64,000 bases of DNA. Source: Bacteroidota bacterium. Its GTDB lineage: Bacteria > Bacteroidota > Bacteroidia > Chitinophagales > Saprospiraceae. The position numbers and the translations under genes are program-made. Within the stretch, counting starts at the first letter, position 1, and the number at the start of each line of letters is the position of its first letter. This document shows, one piece after another, positions 18,932 to 28,815 of the stretch. The DNA lies in NCBI GenBank assembly GCA_024642665.1, contig JAHEAR010000004.1, forward strand, positions 6,457-70,456, read 5' to 3'. The notes under the pieces are model-generated. The model was not told the origin of the DNA. It did not search any database and worked only from the letters and a program-made list of their open reading frames with translations.

Positions 18932-19395
18932 GTGAGTGGTAATGAGTGATGGGGTGATTTGGTGATGCAGTCAATTATTTTCTCTTTTTGTCTTTACTTT
19001 TTTTCTCTACTGTCCTCATGCCAAATTGGACTAACCCCCTATTCTACGATTAGCGCCTTCAGCGCTTACTTTCTTTTTTCATGCTTCCGCTATTGGCTTT
19101 TCACATATTTTTCTTTGCCCTTTGCGACTTTGCGAGAAACTTACCAAGCATAGCCCTTGCTTTTCACTTAATTAAATGGTATTCCAAAAAACGAAATATC
19201 AATCTCCCAGGGAATAAGCCTTTTAAAATGTGCGATTAGAAATTAATGCTCTCAACAAAAAGTACCGAAGGTGCTGCATGCTCAACTTTCTCAACACTGT
19301 GGCCAATAACCTTTTACTTCAGTCTTTCGCTAAAGCCTTTGCCCATCAAACTCAATTTCCGACCTTTACCTATTGAAAATTTCGAAAAAGCTACT
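18932..19395. other. Spacer with GTGAT-type repeats and a small palindrome
   Basis: The spacer (464 bases) starts immediately after the stop codon with GTGAGTGGTAATGAGTGATG-type words (18932-18967). These are the reverse complement of the CATCAC words found elsewhere. A hairpin AGCGC-cttca-GCGCT (19052-19066) is followed by a broken T-rich tract. TTTGCCCTTTGCGACTTTGC (about 19110-19130) resembles a string near 63710-63735. Two open frames (18959-19153 and the extension of the peptidase frame from 19246) look non-coding. Confidence 0.55.
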
Positions 19396-21621
19396 ATGAA
19401 AATCCATTTTCCTCTTTTCCTGTTGACCTTAGCTGGTCTGGTTTTTACTGCCATAAAATCCTCAGCGCAAAACCAAATCACCATTGACAACATATGGACC
19501 AATGGTACCTACAATACGAAGGATGTGCCTGGCTTTCGGTTTATGAATGATGGCCGCCATTACACGACATTGGAAAACAATTATATCCTGCAATATGATT
19601 GCACTACCGGCCTATTAACGGATACAGTGCTGGATATATCCCGGCTGCATTTTGAGAATGAACATAAAACCGTACAAGGCTATTCCTTTAGCGATGATGA
19701 ATCGCAGTTGTTACTTACCACAGAACTTGAATCCATCTATCGGCGCTCAACAAAATCATGGCATTACATCTACAACCTGAATACTAAGCAGCTGGCCAGT
19801 CTGAATGATAGCGGCAAACAAATGCATGCTACATTTTCACCGGATGGTCAAAAGATAGCTTATGTACTAGCCAATAACCTTTACCTCAAAGATCTGACCA
19901 ACAGTAAAACATTACAAATCACCTTCGATGGAAAATATAACTCCATCATCAACGGATCCTGCGACTGGGTATATGAAGAGGAATTTACTTTTACCAAAGC
20001 ATTTGAATGGTCTCCTGACAACCGCTATATCGCGTATTATCGGTTTGATGAAAGTGCGGTGAAGGAGTTTACGATGACCAATTATACCGGCGAACTATAT
20101 CCGGAATACGAGACTTTTAAATACCCAAAAGTGGGGATGGAAAATTCAAAAGTGAGTATCCATATCTATGATACCCATCAGAAAATGGAAAAAACTGTTG
20201 ACCGAACAAGTGAACCGAATGGGTATATCCCACGCATTAAGTGGTCGGCAGATCCCTCGATGCTCTGCGTGTTCTGGATGAACCGCCATCAAAATCATCT
20301 TGAAATTTTACTGGCCAATGCCGTAACTGGTAAAACCACGCTGCTACTGAATGAGGATAACAAATACTACATTGATATTGACGACAACCTGATTTTTCTG
20401 AAAGGTGGCAAAGGCTTCATCCGGACGAGTGAACAGGATGGCTTCAACCATATCTATCACTATGACATGGATGGAAATTTAAAGAAGCAAATAACTTCCG
20501 GGGAATGGGAAGTAACAAATTTTTATGGCGTTGATGAAAAGTACCAACGCATATTTTATCAAACAGCATCTGTTTCTCCCATGGAGCGAGAAATATTTAG
20601 CATCGCTATCGATGGTGGGGACAAAAAACAATTAACGCTTCAAAAGGGTGCTAACGGCGGACAGTTTTCGACGACCTTCGACTACTTTGTATTAAACCAT
20701 TCAACCATCAACTCAGCGCCGGTATACACTGTGTATGATCGAGAGGGCCAATTAGTCCGTACGCTGGAAGACAATAATCATACTTCTGTTTTACAAAAAG
20801 AAGCCGGAACACAACCGGTGGAATTTTTCTCATTTACTACATCTGAAGGGGTTGATCTCAATGGCTATATGATCAAACCATACAATTTTGATCCCGCAAA
20901 AAAATATCCGGTTTTTATGACGCAATATGGTGGCCCGGGCTCTCAAAAAGTACTTGACGGATGGTTAGGCAATGACTATTGGTGGTATCAATCGCTGGCG
21001 CAGCAAGGATATATCGTTGCCTGTGTGGACAACCGCGGCACCGGAGGACGTGGTGAAGCATTTAAAAAAATGACCTACCTGCAATTAGGGCACTATGAAA
21101 CCATCGATCAAATAGAAGCCGCTAAATATTTAGGAAGTCTCCCTTATTCGGATGCCAAACGTATAGGCATTTTTGGCTGGAGTTACGGAGGGTACATGTC
21201 ATCCCTTTGTATATTACAAGGGAATGATGTATTCAACACTGCCATCGCAGTTGCGCCGGTGACCAATTGGAAATGGTATGATTCCATCTACACCGAAAGG
21301 TTTATGCGGGATGAATCTGAAAATGCCAAAGGTTATGAAGAAAACTCTCCGGTCAACTTTGCAGATCGTTTAACCGGAAATTACTTACTAGTGCATGGCA
21401 ACTCGGATGATAATGTACACTTCCAGCATTCGGCGGAAATGGCAGCTGCTTTAATCAAGGCCAACAAACAATTTGAAACCTATTACTATCCAAACCGAAA
21501 TCATGGCATTCGTGGGGATAATGCCAGAAGGCATCTGTATACGAAAATGACAGACTTCTTAAACAAAAACCTTTTACCTGAAAACCCTGTTAGCTTCCGA
21601 AACGAACCTTCAAAGTCATAA
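19396..21621 (+). CDS. Secreted S9 family peptidase, dipeptidyl peptidase IV type
   Basis: Serine exopeptidase that removes N-terminal dipeptides, usually X-Pro. A signal peptide (residues 1-25, ending SSAQ) leads to the DPP IV beta-propeller, which contains DWVYEEEF, the glutamates that bind the substrate N-terminus. The C-terminal alpha/beta-hydrolase domain has S596 in GWSYGGY, D671 in HGNSDDNVHF and H703 in NRNHGIRG as the catalytic triad. The frame is open to 19246, but the ATG at 19396 directly precedes the signal peptide and gives a standard 741 residues. It probably acts in the periplasm or outside the cell in peptide nutrition. Confidence 0.94.
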   Translation: MKIHFPLFLLTLAGLVFTAIKSSAQNQITIDNIWTNGTYNTKDVPGFRFMNDGRHYTTLENNYILQYDCTTGLLTDTVLDISRLHFENEHKTVQGYSFSDDESQLLLTTELESIYRRSTKSWHYIYNLNTKQLASLNDSGKQMHATFSPDGQKIAYVLANNLYLKDLTNSKTLQITFDGKYNSIINGSCDWVYEEEFTFTKAFEWSPDNRYIAYYRFDESAVKEFTMTNYTGELYPEYETFKYPKVGMENSKVSIHIYDTHQKMEKTVDRTSEPNGYIPRIKWSADPSMLCVFWMNRHQNHLEILLANAVTGKTTLLLNEDNKYYIDIDDNLIFLKGGKGFIRTSEQDGFNHIYHYDMDGNLKKQITSGEWEVTNFYGVDEKYQRIFYQTASVSPMEREIFSIAIDGGDKKQLTLQKGANGGQFSTTFDYFVLNHSTINSAPVYTVYDREGQLVRTLEDNNHTSVLQKEAGTQPVEFFSFTTSEGVDLNGYMIKPYNFDPAKKYPVFMTQYGGPGSQKVLDGWLGNDYWWYQSLAQQGYIVACVDNRGTGGRGEAFKKMTYLQLGHYETIDQIEAAKYLGSLPYSDAKRIGIFGWSYGGYMSSLCILQGNDVFNTAIAVAPVTNWKWYDSIYTERFMRDESENAKGYEENSPVNFADRLTGNYLLVHGNSDDNVHFQHSAEMAAALIKANKQFETYYYPNRNHGIRGDNARRHLYTKMTDFLNKNLLPENPVSFRNEPSKS

Positions 21622-21635
21622 AGGCAACAAATCAT

Positions 21636-21643
21636 TAACTTTG
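21636..21643 (+). promoter_or_regulatory. -7 box upstream of smpB
   Basis: TAACTTTG matches TAnnTTTG and ends 19 bases before the TTG start codon of smpB, which would give a very short 5' leader. Confidence 0.5.
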
Positions 21644-21662
21644 GGCTACAATTCTGAACACC

Positions 21663-22097
21663 TTGGAAATCGTCAACAGAAAGGCAAGACATGAGTATAC
21701 CCTCCTGCAAAAGTATGAGGCAGGTCTGGTATTGAAAGGGACCGAAGTCAAATCACTGCGCTTAGGGCAAGCCAATATGAGTGATGCCTACTGTATGTTT
21801 AGTCATGACGAGCTGTTTATTAAAAATCTGCATATTCATGAATATGAGCGTGCGGGGCAGTTTCAGCATGAAGCCAAAGGCACCAGAAAACTTTTACTCC
21901 GGAAGGCTGAACTTAAAAAACTAAAGCGTCGAATTGACGAAAAAGGACTTACCATTGTTCCTTATCGAATCTACTTCTCTGAAAGGGGGCATGCGAAATG
22001 TGAAATTTGGCTTGCCCAGGGCAAGAAGTCTTTCGATAAGCGAAATACAATCAAGGAAAGGGATATTCAAAGGGATGTAGATCGCCGGCTGGCTTAA
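21663..22097 (+). CDS. smpB: SsrA-binding protein
   Basis: Partner of tmRNA in trans-translation; it positions tmRNA-Ala in stalled ribosomes. Family features are NRKARHEYTLLQKYEAGLVL, GTEVKSLR, the GYYxRxR-like region and the C-terminal KKSFDKRNTIKERD tail. The length (144 aa) is normal. No ATG is available: the likely start is TTG at 21663, since the frame is closed by TAA at 21636 and only CTG or ATT lie between. No tmRNA (ssrA) gene was recognised in the window. Confidence 0.94.
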   Translation: MEIVNRKARHEYTLLQKYEAGLVLKGTEVKSLRLGQANMSDAYCMFSHDELFIKNLHIHEYERAGQFQHEAKGTRKLLLRKAELKKLKRRIDEKGLTIVPYRIYFSERGHAKCEIWLAQGKKSFDKRNTIKERDIQRDVDRRLA

Positions 22098-22222
22098 AAT
22101 CAAACAAGCCGCAGTCTTTTTCTTATCCCTTCGATCACTTCCGTATTTCTCAAAAATGCCTGTGAGAATGTCATTATATTAGCTAATCATTTTAGCCCAA
22201 CAAAAATAATTGAGCTATATTG

Positions 22223-22960
22223 ATGCAAGCGCTTAATACGACTTCTATGAAGAAACCGCATCTGGAAAAATTTTTTATCAATCCCCGCGCAGAGGAAAAG
22301 GCTTATACCTATGGGACGATCCCAATGCGGTTAAAAAACATCAAAGCGATATGGAACAATGATTTCGATAATGACACCGGCATCGAAAAAATGCTCCGTT
22401 TGTTTCTGGCTTTTTCTCAGTTTTTATTTCCCGGGCTTTATATTAAGCATCTCTTTAGCAAGAAATATGCACTTTATCAGGATTTGGCAGTCGACCTGTA
22501 TGTCATTTTGAAACTGATCTTCCCATTTATTCTGATCACCTATAATCTTACCGACAACAAAACATGTCTGGTCATCTTAGTCTGGCTGATGATAGAGACC
22601 ATGCTATATGTTCCCAGATTGATTTTCGCTTCTGATATCATCGAAAAGCCCCGATCTTATCGACGGTCAATGTTGTTATTGTTTATCAACTATATTGAAA
22701 TCATCTTTGACTTTGCAGCTATTTATGCGCATGGCGAATATCTGAACAAAGCCTTTGTACACTGGTTTGATCCGTTATACTTCAGCTTTATTACCGCTGC
22801 TACCATCGGATTTGGGGACTTCCATCCGATCACCCCAATGGGAAAATTTTTAGTTAGTTTTCAATCAACTTTAATCATCGTTTTCATCGCTATGTTCCTT
22901 AATTTCTTTACAGGCAAAGTAGAAAGCAAAGGTTATTTCGGAGAAGATAAAAAGCCTTAA
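22223..22960 (+). CDS. Potassium channel family protein
   Basis: Inner-membrane ion channel with the K+ selectivity filter TIGFGD in the re-entrant loop near residue 197, followed by a last helix (about 213-233). Two to three extra hydrophobic segments lie before the pore module (about 85-110, 115-135, 150-170), with a short positively charged loop (PRSYRRS). The N-terminal 60 residues are hydrophilic, and there is no RCK/TrkA domain at the C-terminus. The ATG at 22223 is used; MKKPHLEKFF at 22247 is an alternative. It lies 26 bases upstream of the next gene, so the two may form an operon. Confidence 0.85.
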   Translation: MQALNTTSMKKPHLEKFFINPRAEEKAYTYGTIPMRLKNIKAIWNNDFDNDTGIEKMLRLFLAFSQFLFPGLYIKHLFSKKYALYQDLAVDLYVILKLIFPFILITYNLTDNKTCLVILVWLMIETMLYVPRLIFASDIIEKPRSYRRSMLLLFINYIEIIFDFAAIYAHGEYLNKAFVHWFDPLYFSFITAATIGFGDFHPITPMGKFLVSFQSTLIIVFIAMFLNFFTGKVESKGYFGEDKKP

Positions 22961-22986
22961 GCATACAGCCGGACTATACCCAAATA

Positions 22987-23532
22987 ATGAAAATTGAATT
23001 TGAAATATCAGAAGAGGATTTATTAGCCCATCAATTGTTTGCCACTTCCAATGCAATCAGCATCAGAAAACGCCGCGGGCGAGGACGAATTTTTCTTATC
23101 CTTATTTATCTCGTAGCAGGTGTACTGATTTGGAACAGCAGTGGACCTCTGATCGGTGTTCTTTTCTTTCTGGCATGCATCCCATTGTATTTTCTCTATA
23201 TCCGCTTGGAAAGCAAACAGTATCTCAAACATATCAAGGTTTTTGTCAAAGAACAAATGAAGGAAAGGGAAAGTGCTATGACCACCCTCCATTTTGAGGA
23301 TCATCAGGTCACTATGGCTGATGGCTCCAATGCGAGTTCCATCCCCCTGTCAGAAATAAATACGATTTTTGAAATCAATCAATTATACTCGCTGAAATTG
23401 AATAATGGCCAGGCTATTGTTTTGCCTAAAAACCATATAAACCCATCCAATGATACGGATGAACAACTTCATCAATTAGCTAAAACATTAGGTATTCCGT
23501 TTATCCGACAATTGGATTGGAAGTGGAAATAA
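22987..23532 (+). CDS. YcxB-like membrane protein
   Basis: A 181-residue protein with the layout of the YcxB-like family. It has a short N-terminal strand region (MKIEFEISEEDLLAHQLF), two adjacent membrane helices (about 34-51 and 54-73), and a soluble C-terminal domain with LHFEDHQVTM and LSEINTIFEI strands. The family's function is unknown. It follows the K+ channel by 26 bases and ends two bases before the convergent asnS stop codon. Confidence 0.75.
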   Translation: MKIEFEISEEDLLAHQLFATSNAISIRKRRGRGRIFLILIYLVAGVLIWNSSGPLIGVLFFLACIPLYFLYIRLESKQYLKHIKVFVKEQMKERESAMTTLHFEDHQVTMADGSNASSIPLSEINTIFEINQLYSLKLNNGQAIVLPKNHINPSNDTDEQLHQLAKTLGIPFIRQLDWKWK

Positions 23533-23534
23533 AA

Positions 23535-24965
23535 TTAAAATTCGGCATTACCCGGTGTGCGTGGAAATGGAATCACATCACGAATATTGGTCATGCCCGT
23601 GACGAAGAGCACTAATCGCTCAAAACCCAGGCCAAAACCGGCATGCTGACAGGTCCCAAACCTTCTGGTATCCAGATACCACTGCATTTCATCCAAAGGA
23701 ATATCCATTTCTTCCATGCGTTGTGTCAACACATCAAAGCGCTCCTCCCGCTGTGATCCACCTATAATCTCACCGATTGCAGGAAATAATATATCCATCG
23801 CGGAAACAGTCTTTCCATCATCATCCAGACGCATATAGAACGATTTGATTTCCTTTGGATAATTAGTCAGTATGACGGGTTTTTTAAAATGCTTCTCAAC
23901 AAGATATCGCTCGTGTTCGGATTGAAGATCGGCTCCCCATCCTTCTACCAAATATTGAAATTTCTTTTTCTTATTTGGCGTAGAATTTTTCAAAATCTCA
24001 ATGGCCTCACCATACGTCAGTCTTTCAAATTTGTTGTCAATTACAAATTTCAATTTAGTGGTTAGGTCCATCTGGCTTCTTTCAGCCTCCGGCTTTGATT
24101 TCTCCTCCTGGATTTGTCGGTCTTGCAAAAACAAAATGTCTTCTTCGCATTGCTCGAGCGTATAGCGGATCACATACTGTAACATCTCCTCCGCCAGATC
24201 CATGTTATCCTTAAGATCAAAAAAGGCTACTTCCGGTTCGATCATCCAGAATTCTGCCAGGTGTCGAGAGGTATTGCTATTTTCTGCCCGGAATGTAGGT
24301 CCGAAGGTATATACCCTACTCAGTGCTAAGGCTGCTAATTCTGCTTCTAATTGACCGGAAACTGTGAGGTTGGTAGTTTTACCAAAAAAGTCCTGCTTCA
24401 CATCCACCTCGCCTTCCGGCGTCTTAGGCACATTTTCCAATGGAAGCGTCGTTACTCTAAACATTTCTCCAGCTCCTTCTGCATCTGATCCGGTGATCAC
24501 GGGACTATGGAAATAGAAAAAGCCCCGATCATTGAAAAACTTATGCACCGCATATGCCAGCGTATGACGTACGCGCATGACCGCTCCAAATGTATTTGTC
24601 CGGATGCGCAAATGGGCTATCTCTCGCAGAAACTCCATCCCGTGACGCTTGGGTTGTAATGGATATTTATCCGGATCCGCATCACCTACGACTTCAATGG
24701 TCCTGACTTTGACTTCCACTGCCTGTCCTTTTCCTTGTGATTCAAGCAATGTACCGGTGGCCATAATCGCTGCCCCCGTCGTGATACGCTTTAACACTGT
24801 GGAATCCAGTATTTCATGGTCCACCACCACCTGCATTGTTTGAATACAGGAACCATCGCTGACCGCGATGAACTGATTATTTCTAAACGTCCTTACCCAT
24901 CCACAAATCGTTACCTCCCGGCCAATAGGCTTACTAGCCAGTATTTCTTTGATTGACTGTTTCAT
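23535..24965 (-). CDS. asnS: Asparagine-tRNA ligase
   Basis: Class IIb aminoacyl-tRNA synthetase that charges tRNA-Asn. An N-terminal OB-fold anticodon-binding domain (about residues 15-105) is followed by the class II catalytic core. Motif 2 is within [20 protein letters not shown], and motif 3 within [15 protein letters not shown] near the C-terminus. The 476-residue length is normal. The convergent YcxB-like gene ends two bases away. A -7 box lies about 27 bases upstream. Confidence 0.97.
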   Translation of the reverse strand: MKQSIKEILASKPIGREVTICGWVRTFRNNQFIAVSDGSCIQTMQVVVDHEILDSTVLKRITTGAAIMATGTLLESQGKGQAVEVKVRTIEVVGDADPDKYPLQPKRHGMEFLREIAHLRIRTNTFGAVMRVRHTLAYAVHKFFNDRGFFYFHSPVITGSDAEGAGEMFRVTTLPLENVPKTPEGEVDVKQDFFGKTTNLTVSGQLEAELAALALSRVYTFGPTFRAENSNTSRHLAEFWMIEPEVAFFDLKDNMDLAEEMLQYVIRYTLEQCEEDILFLQDRQIQEEKSKPEAERSQMDLTTKLKFVIDNKFERLTYGEAIEILKNSTPNKKKKFQYLVEGWGADLQSEHERYLVEKHFKKPVILTNYPKEIKSFYMRLDDDGKTVSAMDILFPAIGEIIGGSQREERFDVLTQRMEEMDIPLDEMQWYLDTRRFGTCQHAGFGLGFERLVLFVTGMTNIRDVIPFPRTPGNAEF

Positions 24966-24991
24966 ATGATTGTCTCCTGCAATTAAGGGGG

Positions 24992-24999
24992 CAAAGATA
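24992..24999 (-). promoter_or_regulatory. -7 box for asnS
   Basis: On the minus strand TATCTTTG matches TAnnTTTG. It lies 27 bases before the asnS ATG, so the expected leader is about 20 bases and includes GGAGACAATCAT, with an AGGAG-like stretch. Confidence 0.5.
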
Positions 25000-25102
25000 G
25001 TTAGTTTGCCAGCATTTAGGCAGACCCGGCGATCCTCAACCGATTAATGCTTGTACTTGATGTGAAACTTTGTGTTTGCAGAAAAATCCGGCTGACAAAC
25101 CG

Positions 25103-26980
25103 CTATTTATAATCCTGGCACTTTTCAAAAATGTATGGCTCTGCTTCCTGCGTGCCTAATGCCAATGCCTTTTTCCAATCTGCACAGGCTAATTCAAGAC
25201 TTCCCAGGGCCTCATAAGTCCTTCCTCTGAAAAAATAAGAAGGGCCATGATTTGGCTGATACGCCAGCGATTGCGTCATATCTTCTTTCGCTTGCGGAAA
25301 CAAACCCATTTTGCCATAACAAAAACCTCTTTCGTAATAAGCATTTGGAAAATCAGGTTGTGCCACGATCAGCTGCGAAAACATCTCCACTGCCAGATTT
25401 AATTGATTAGCATCTTTGTAGGCAACACCCAGATTGAACATGCCATGTACATTGGCCGGATCGAGATCCAGAATCGTTTTAAAATCCTGTGCCGCTGCCG
25501 CTGACTGACCACTGGCGCCAAGCGCACTGCCTCTGAATTGAAGTGCAGATACATTTTGCGGTTCTTTTTCAATGACCTGATTAGTCACCAGAATGGCTTC
25601 ATTATACTTCCCTGTTTTGAAATAAGCTTCCGCCAATCGAATTTTTGCATCACTATAGTCGGGGCTCAGTTGGACGCCCTTTTGCATATAACTTATAGCC
25701 TCTTCCCAATTTCCTTCATCACGAAGTAAGGAACCATAATTAAGATTGGCCAGCCCAGATTGTGGGTTTGTACGAATAGCATTGGTATAATATGGTTTCC
25801 AACCATCATAAATACCCACTCGCCATACATTCATACCGGCCCATAATAAAAGCATGCTGAAAAAAAGCGCAGGCGCCAACTTGTGCGAAGGCCATTTTGC
25901 CTGATCTGCCATGCCCAGGAGGATCATCCACAACCCGACGAAAGGAAACCATGCTCTGTGATCAAGATAATCATATGCTACTCCCGCAAAAGATGGTTCA
26001 TAGGCCATGGAAGGTAATAACGAGATCAACCAGATAGCACCTCCGGTCATCAACACTTTATAAGCCGGGGGATATTTTTTCAACAAAAAAAACAAGCCCC
26101 CTATTAAAACCACACCTGCTACCGTCCAGATAATACTATATCCCGGCATCACACTAAAACCTAATGGAATGACCATTTTAAAAAACTCTTCCGGTAAGGA
26201 TCGAAGGTTGCTGAAAAAAGCAAGAACCGACATATTACCTGCATCGGCAATGGCTGAGCCACGCATCAGGTAGTATGCTCCGAACAAGGCTGTATTGACA
26301 GTGAGCCATATCCACTCCATGCTTGCAGGGAGTGATCGCTTTTCAGCATAGAGCATCACAAAAGCAATGGGTAGGAGTGCTACAGCAGACTCCTTTGACA
26401 ACAACGCCAGAAAAAATACAGGAATCGTCAATATCAAACTCATTCTTGACCGCGACTTCATATAATTTTGAACCAGGATGAGAAATCCTAAAGCAAAAAC
26501 CATAAGATAAAGGTCCCCGCGGGCAGCAATCCATCCGGTCACGTGCGGTGTCAGCAGGTTCAGGCTATAGAGCAGTGCTCCGGCCCAGGCAATGACAGGT
26601 TTAAAATAATAACCTAAAAAAACAAACAATAAAATCACTCCGATCATATACACCATGAGATTGTGTATATGATAAACCATAGGATTCGTCTTTCCAATGG
26701 CATAGTCGATCATGTAACTGATGCTTTGCACCGGTCGATATAATTCAATGCGGGCATCCATAAACCAAGCATCGGTGTTAAAGGCTAAACCGGAATTAAA
26801 TCCCTGAGCAAGAACCGGGTTATCGCGAATCATTTTATCATCATCATGCATGACATAGTCAAAACCAATCGTCCGGCTGAAGACGGCAAGTGGAATGAGT
26901 ACTAACAGCAGATAATGCCAAAGCTTAAGCGATTGGGCTGTTTTTTTTCGGGAAGAAGTTTTTTTCTTTTTGGCAACCAT
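25103..26980 (-). CDS. TMTC-like membrane glycosyltransferase with C-terminal TPR repeats
   Basis: A 625-residue protein whose N-terminal two thirds (about 20-385) has about ten membrane helices. It carries the GT-C hallmarks HDDDK near residue 45 in the first periplasmic loop and an RPVQSISYMIDY motif near 82. Residues about 400-620 hold five to six tetratricopeptide repeats (for example GNWEEAISYMQKGVQLSPDY). This layout matches TMTC-type O-mannosyltransferase-like proteins. Transfer of a sugar from a lipid carrier to protein or glycan is inferred, not shown. It occupies the place after batD where many Bacteroidota have batE. Confidence 0.75.
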   Translation of the reverse strand: MVAKKKKTSSRKKTAQSLKLWHYLLLVLIPLAVFSRTIGFDYVMHDDDKMIRDNPVLAQGFNSGLAFNTDAWFMDARIELYRPVQSISYMIDYAIGKTNPMVYHIHNLMVYMIGVILLFVFLGYYFKPVIAWAGALLYSLNLLTPHVTGWIAARGDLYLMVFALGFLILVQNYMKSRSRMSLILTIPVFFLALLSKESAVALLPIAFVMLYAEKRSLPASMEWIWLTVNTALFGAYYLMRGSAIADAGNMSVLAFFSNLRSLPEEFFKMVIPLGFSVMPGYSIIWTVAGVVLIGGLFFLLKKYPPAYKVLMTGGAIWLISLLPSMAYEPSFAGVAYDYLDHRAWFPFVGLWMILLGMADQAKWPSHKLAPALFFSMLLLWAGMNVWRVGIYDGWKPYYTNAIRTNPQSGLANLNYGSLLRDEGNWEEAISYMQKGVQLSPDYSDAKIRLAEAYFKTGKYNEAILVTNQVIEKEPQNVSALQFRGSALGASGQSAAAAQDFKTILDLDPANVHGMFNLGVAYKDANQLNLAVEMFSQLIVAQPDFPNAYYERGFCYGKMGLFPQAKEDMTQSLAYQPNHGPSYFFRGRTYEALGSLELACADWKKALALGTQEAEPYIFEKCQDYK

Positions 26981-27072
26981 AGCATTAATTAACTGGCGTC
27001 AGTGTAGTGTTCCGGGAAGGGTGAAATGCTATGACAATGATATGAAGAAAATACTAAATATGATAATATAGA

Positions 27073-28815
27073 TCATTCGTGCAATGCGCTGATCAATTCA
27101 CGGCTTACACGCATCATCTCTGATCTGGAAAATCCTCCCGGTGTACCGCCATATCTCACCGATAGGCACTGTCCGAAAAATGTTTTTGTTCGATCAGCCA
27201 GTGAAGCATCTATTTTGGATTCTGTGAGATACCTTACAAGACCAGCTTCATCCAATTCAGAAGAAGGAATCGTAAAACGATCCATCAGAAACGAATAAAA
27301 TATTTCAGTGGCCGTTCCATAAAATTCATGCAAAGGCAGTCCCTCCATGGATGTTTCCAAAACCCTTAATTTTTCTAATGCTTTTTGAGCTGCATCTCGG
27401 CGGATCCGCAGAGCTTCCGGAATATCCTGTTCGCGCACTTGTCGCCAGACGCGCACAAACCCCACTCCTGATCCGGTCAAGAAAAGTCCAAATAATAATA
27501 AATGAGGAATGGACAACCAGAACTTGTCCTTAAACCAAGGTGGGCTGACAGCCATAAGGTCCGGTACAAAAGATTCCTTCGAATCAGCATCAACCGTCCG
27601 AGATTTTTTTTGTCCCTGGGTGGCCGAGATATTCATGGTATCTGAATATATGGTAGAATATGTCTTTGTTGATGGATCGAAAAAAGTGAATGGAACGCTG
27701 ATCGAATAATTTCCCGGAGCGGCTGGTATCATTTGATAGACAATGGTCTTCCTTTGATTTATCTGTTCGTTAAGTTCAAAATTTTCTTCCTTTAGTATCT
27801 TTGGTTCGTATACTTCAAAATCGCCATCGACCACAGCAGCAGGCAAGGCCCATCGTCGAGCATCTCCATTACCTGTGATCTCCAATTGAAACGTAAACGC
27901 ATCATTGGTGGATATCTGTGACCGTCCTTGTGAAACACGCATTTGGTACTGACCCACTGCCCCGGAAAATGAATCAGGGGCATCTGTAGGTAATGACTCG
28001 ACATGGATTGTTACCGGTGAAGAAGCTACCTGAATATTTTGCATTCTTCTCATACCAAAAAAACCACGATCAGTCTCAAATGGCGAATTGATACCAGCAC
28101 TTAAAATCAATGGATCTAACTCATAGATTCCTGACTGATGGGCGTACAATGCTATTGATTTAATGACTCTCGAGGTATACTGCTGACCATTAATGGTTTC
28201 GTACTCAGCAAGCGGATTCAAATTGGAAAATGGCTGCACAAAAAAATCAGTATAATCATCTTCAGCGATTGGATTGACCGTCTGCACATTCTCTTTGAAT
28301 AAAAGTTTATAGTTCATTATAATTTGCTGACCGGGATAATAAACAGAATCATTTAATTCGGCCCGCAGAAAAACCGGATCCTTTGTATCTGTCGCCGAAC
28401 TCTGGCTTGCAAGATCCGCCGGTGCCACCACTTCGATTACTACCGGATTTGCTTTTAAGGGCTTGCCGTTGACAATCACTTTTGCGCCATCAATCGTTTG
28501 CTTACCCTGTTTTGTGGCTAAAATTGAATACGTCCAGGATTGACTCTGACTGACTACTCCATTGACAATCATCGTACTTGAGCTGGTGGAAGGGCCGCCC
28601 ACCACCCGAAAATCCTTAAAGAATGGTGGCTGAAATTGGCTGCTCGAAGCATTCTTCAATTCAAACTGAATACTTAATACACTGTGCTGCGCGACTTTGG
28701 TTCCGGAAGTTTTTGCTACAAATACGGGGTCCTGCGCATGCATTTGTGCTCCCAAAAATAACAGGAACAGCACGGGCATGACCCATCGCAAATAGTTAAA
28801 AGACTCTTTTCTCAC
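27073..28815 (-). CDS. batD: BatD family protein (oxygen tolerance)
   Basis: Large BatD protein of the aerotolerance system. It has a signal peptide ending near AQMHAQ and tandem beta-sandwich domains (QSQSWTYSILATKQGKQTI is typical of the first). A membrane helix lies at about 430-450 of the mature numbering, followed by a cytoplasmic helical tail. The frame is open to 28890, but the GTG at 28815 (VRKESFNYLRW) gives a proper signal peptide; an ATG at 28779 is the alternative. It overlaps the end of the upstream small BatD-like gene by 20 bases. Last gene of the batB-C-D half. Confidence 0.88.
   Translation of the reverse strand: MRKESFNYLRWVMPVLFLLFLGAQMHAQDPVFVAKTSGTKVAQHSVLSIQFELKNASSSQFQPPFFKDFRVVGGPSTSSSTMIVNGVVSQSQSWTYSILATKQGKQTIDGAKVIVNGKPLKANPVVIEVVAPADLASQSSATDTKDPVFLRAELNDSVYYPGQQIIMNYKLLFKENVQTVNPIAEDDYTDFFVQPFSNLNPLAEYETINGQQYTSRVIKSIALYAHQSGIYELDPLILSAGINSPFETDRGFFGMRRMQNIQVASSPVTIHVESLPTDAPDSFSGAVGQYQMRVSQGRSQISTNDAFTFQLEITGNGDARRWALPAAVVDGDFEVYEPKILKEENFELNEQINQRKTIVYQMIPAAPGNYSISVPFTFFDPSTKTYSTIYSDTMNISATQGQKKSRTVDADSKESFVPDLMAVSPPWFKDKFWLSIPHLLLFGLFLTGSGVGFVRVWRQVREQDIPEALRIRRDAAQKALEKLRVLETSMEGLPLHEFYGTATEIFYSFLMDRFTIPSSELDEAGLVRYLTESKIDASLADRTKTFFGQCLSVRYGGTPGGFSRSEMMRVSRELISALHE

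Noticed and set aside
18959-19153. 64-codon open frame after the anti-sigma-like gene, with a hydrophobic Phe/Ser-rich product
   Set aside because: The hydrophobicity comes from a T-rich tract. The frame contains the small palindrome and the TTTGCGA words shared with 63710-63735, so it looks like spacer.
19246-19395. Upstream in-frame extension of the DPP IV-type peptidase
   Set aside because: The extra 50 residues would hide the signal peptide that begins at the ATG at 19396.
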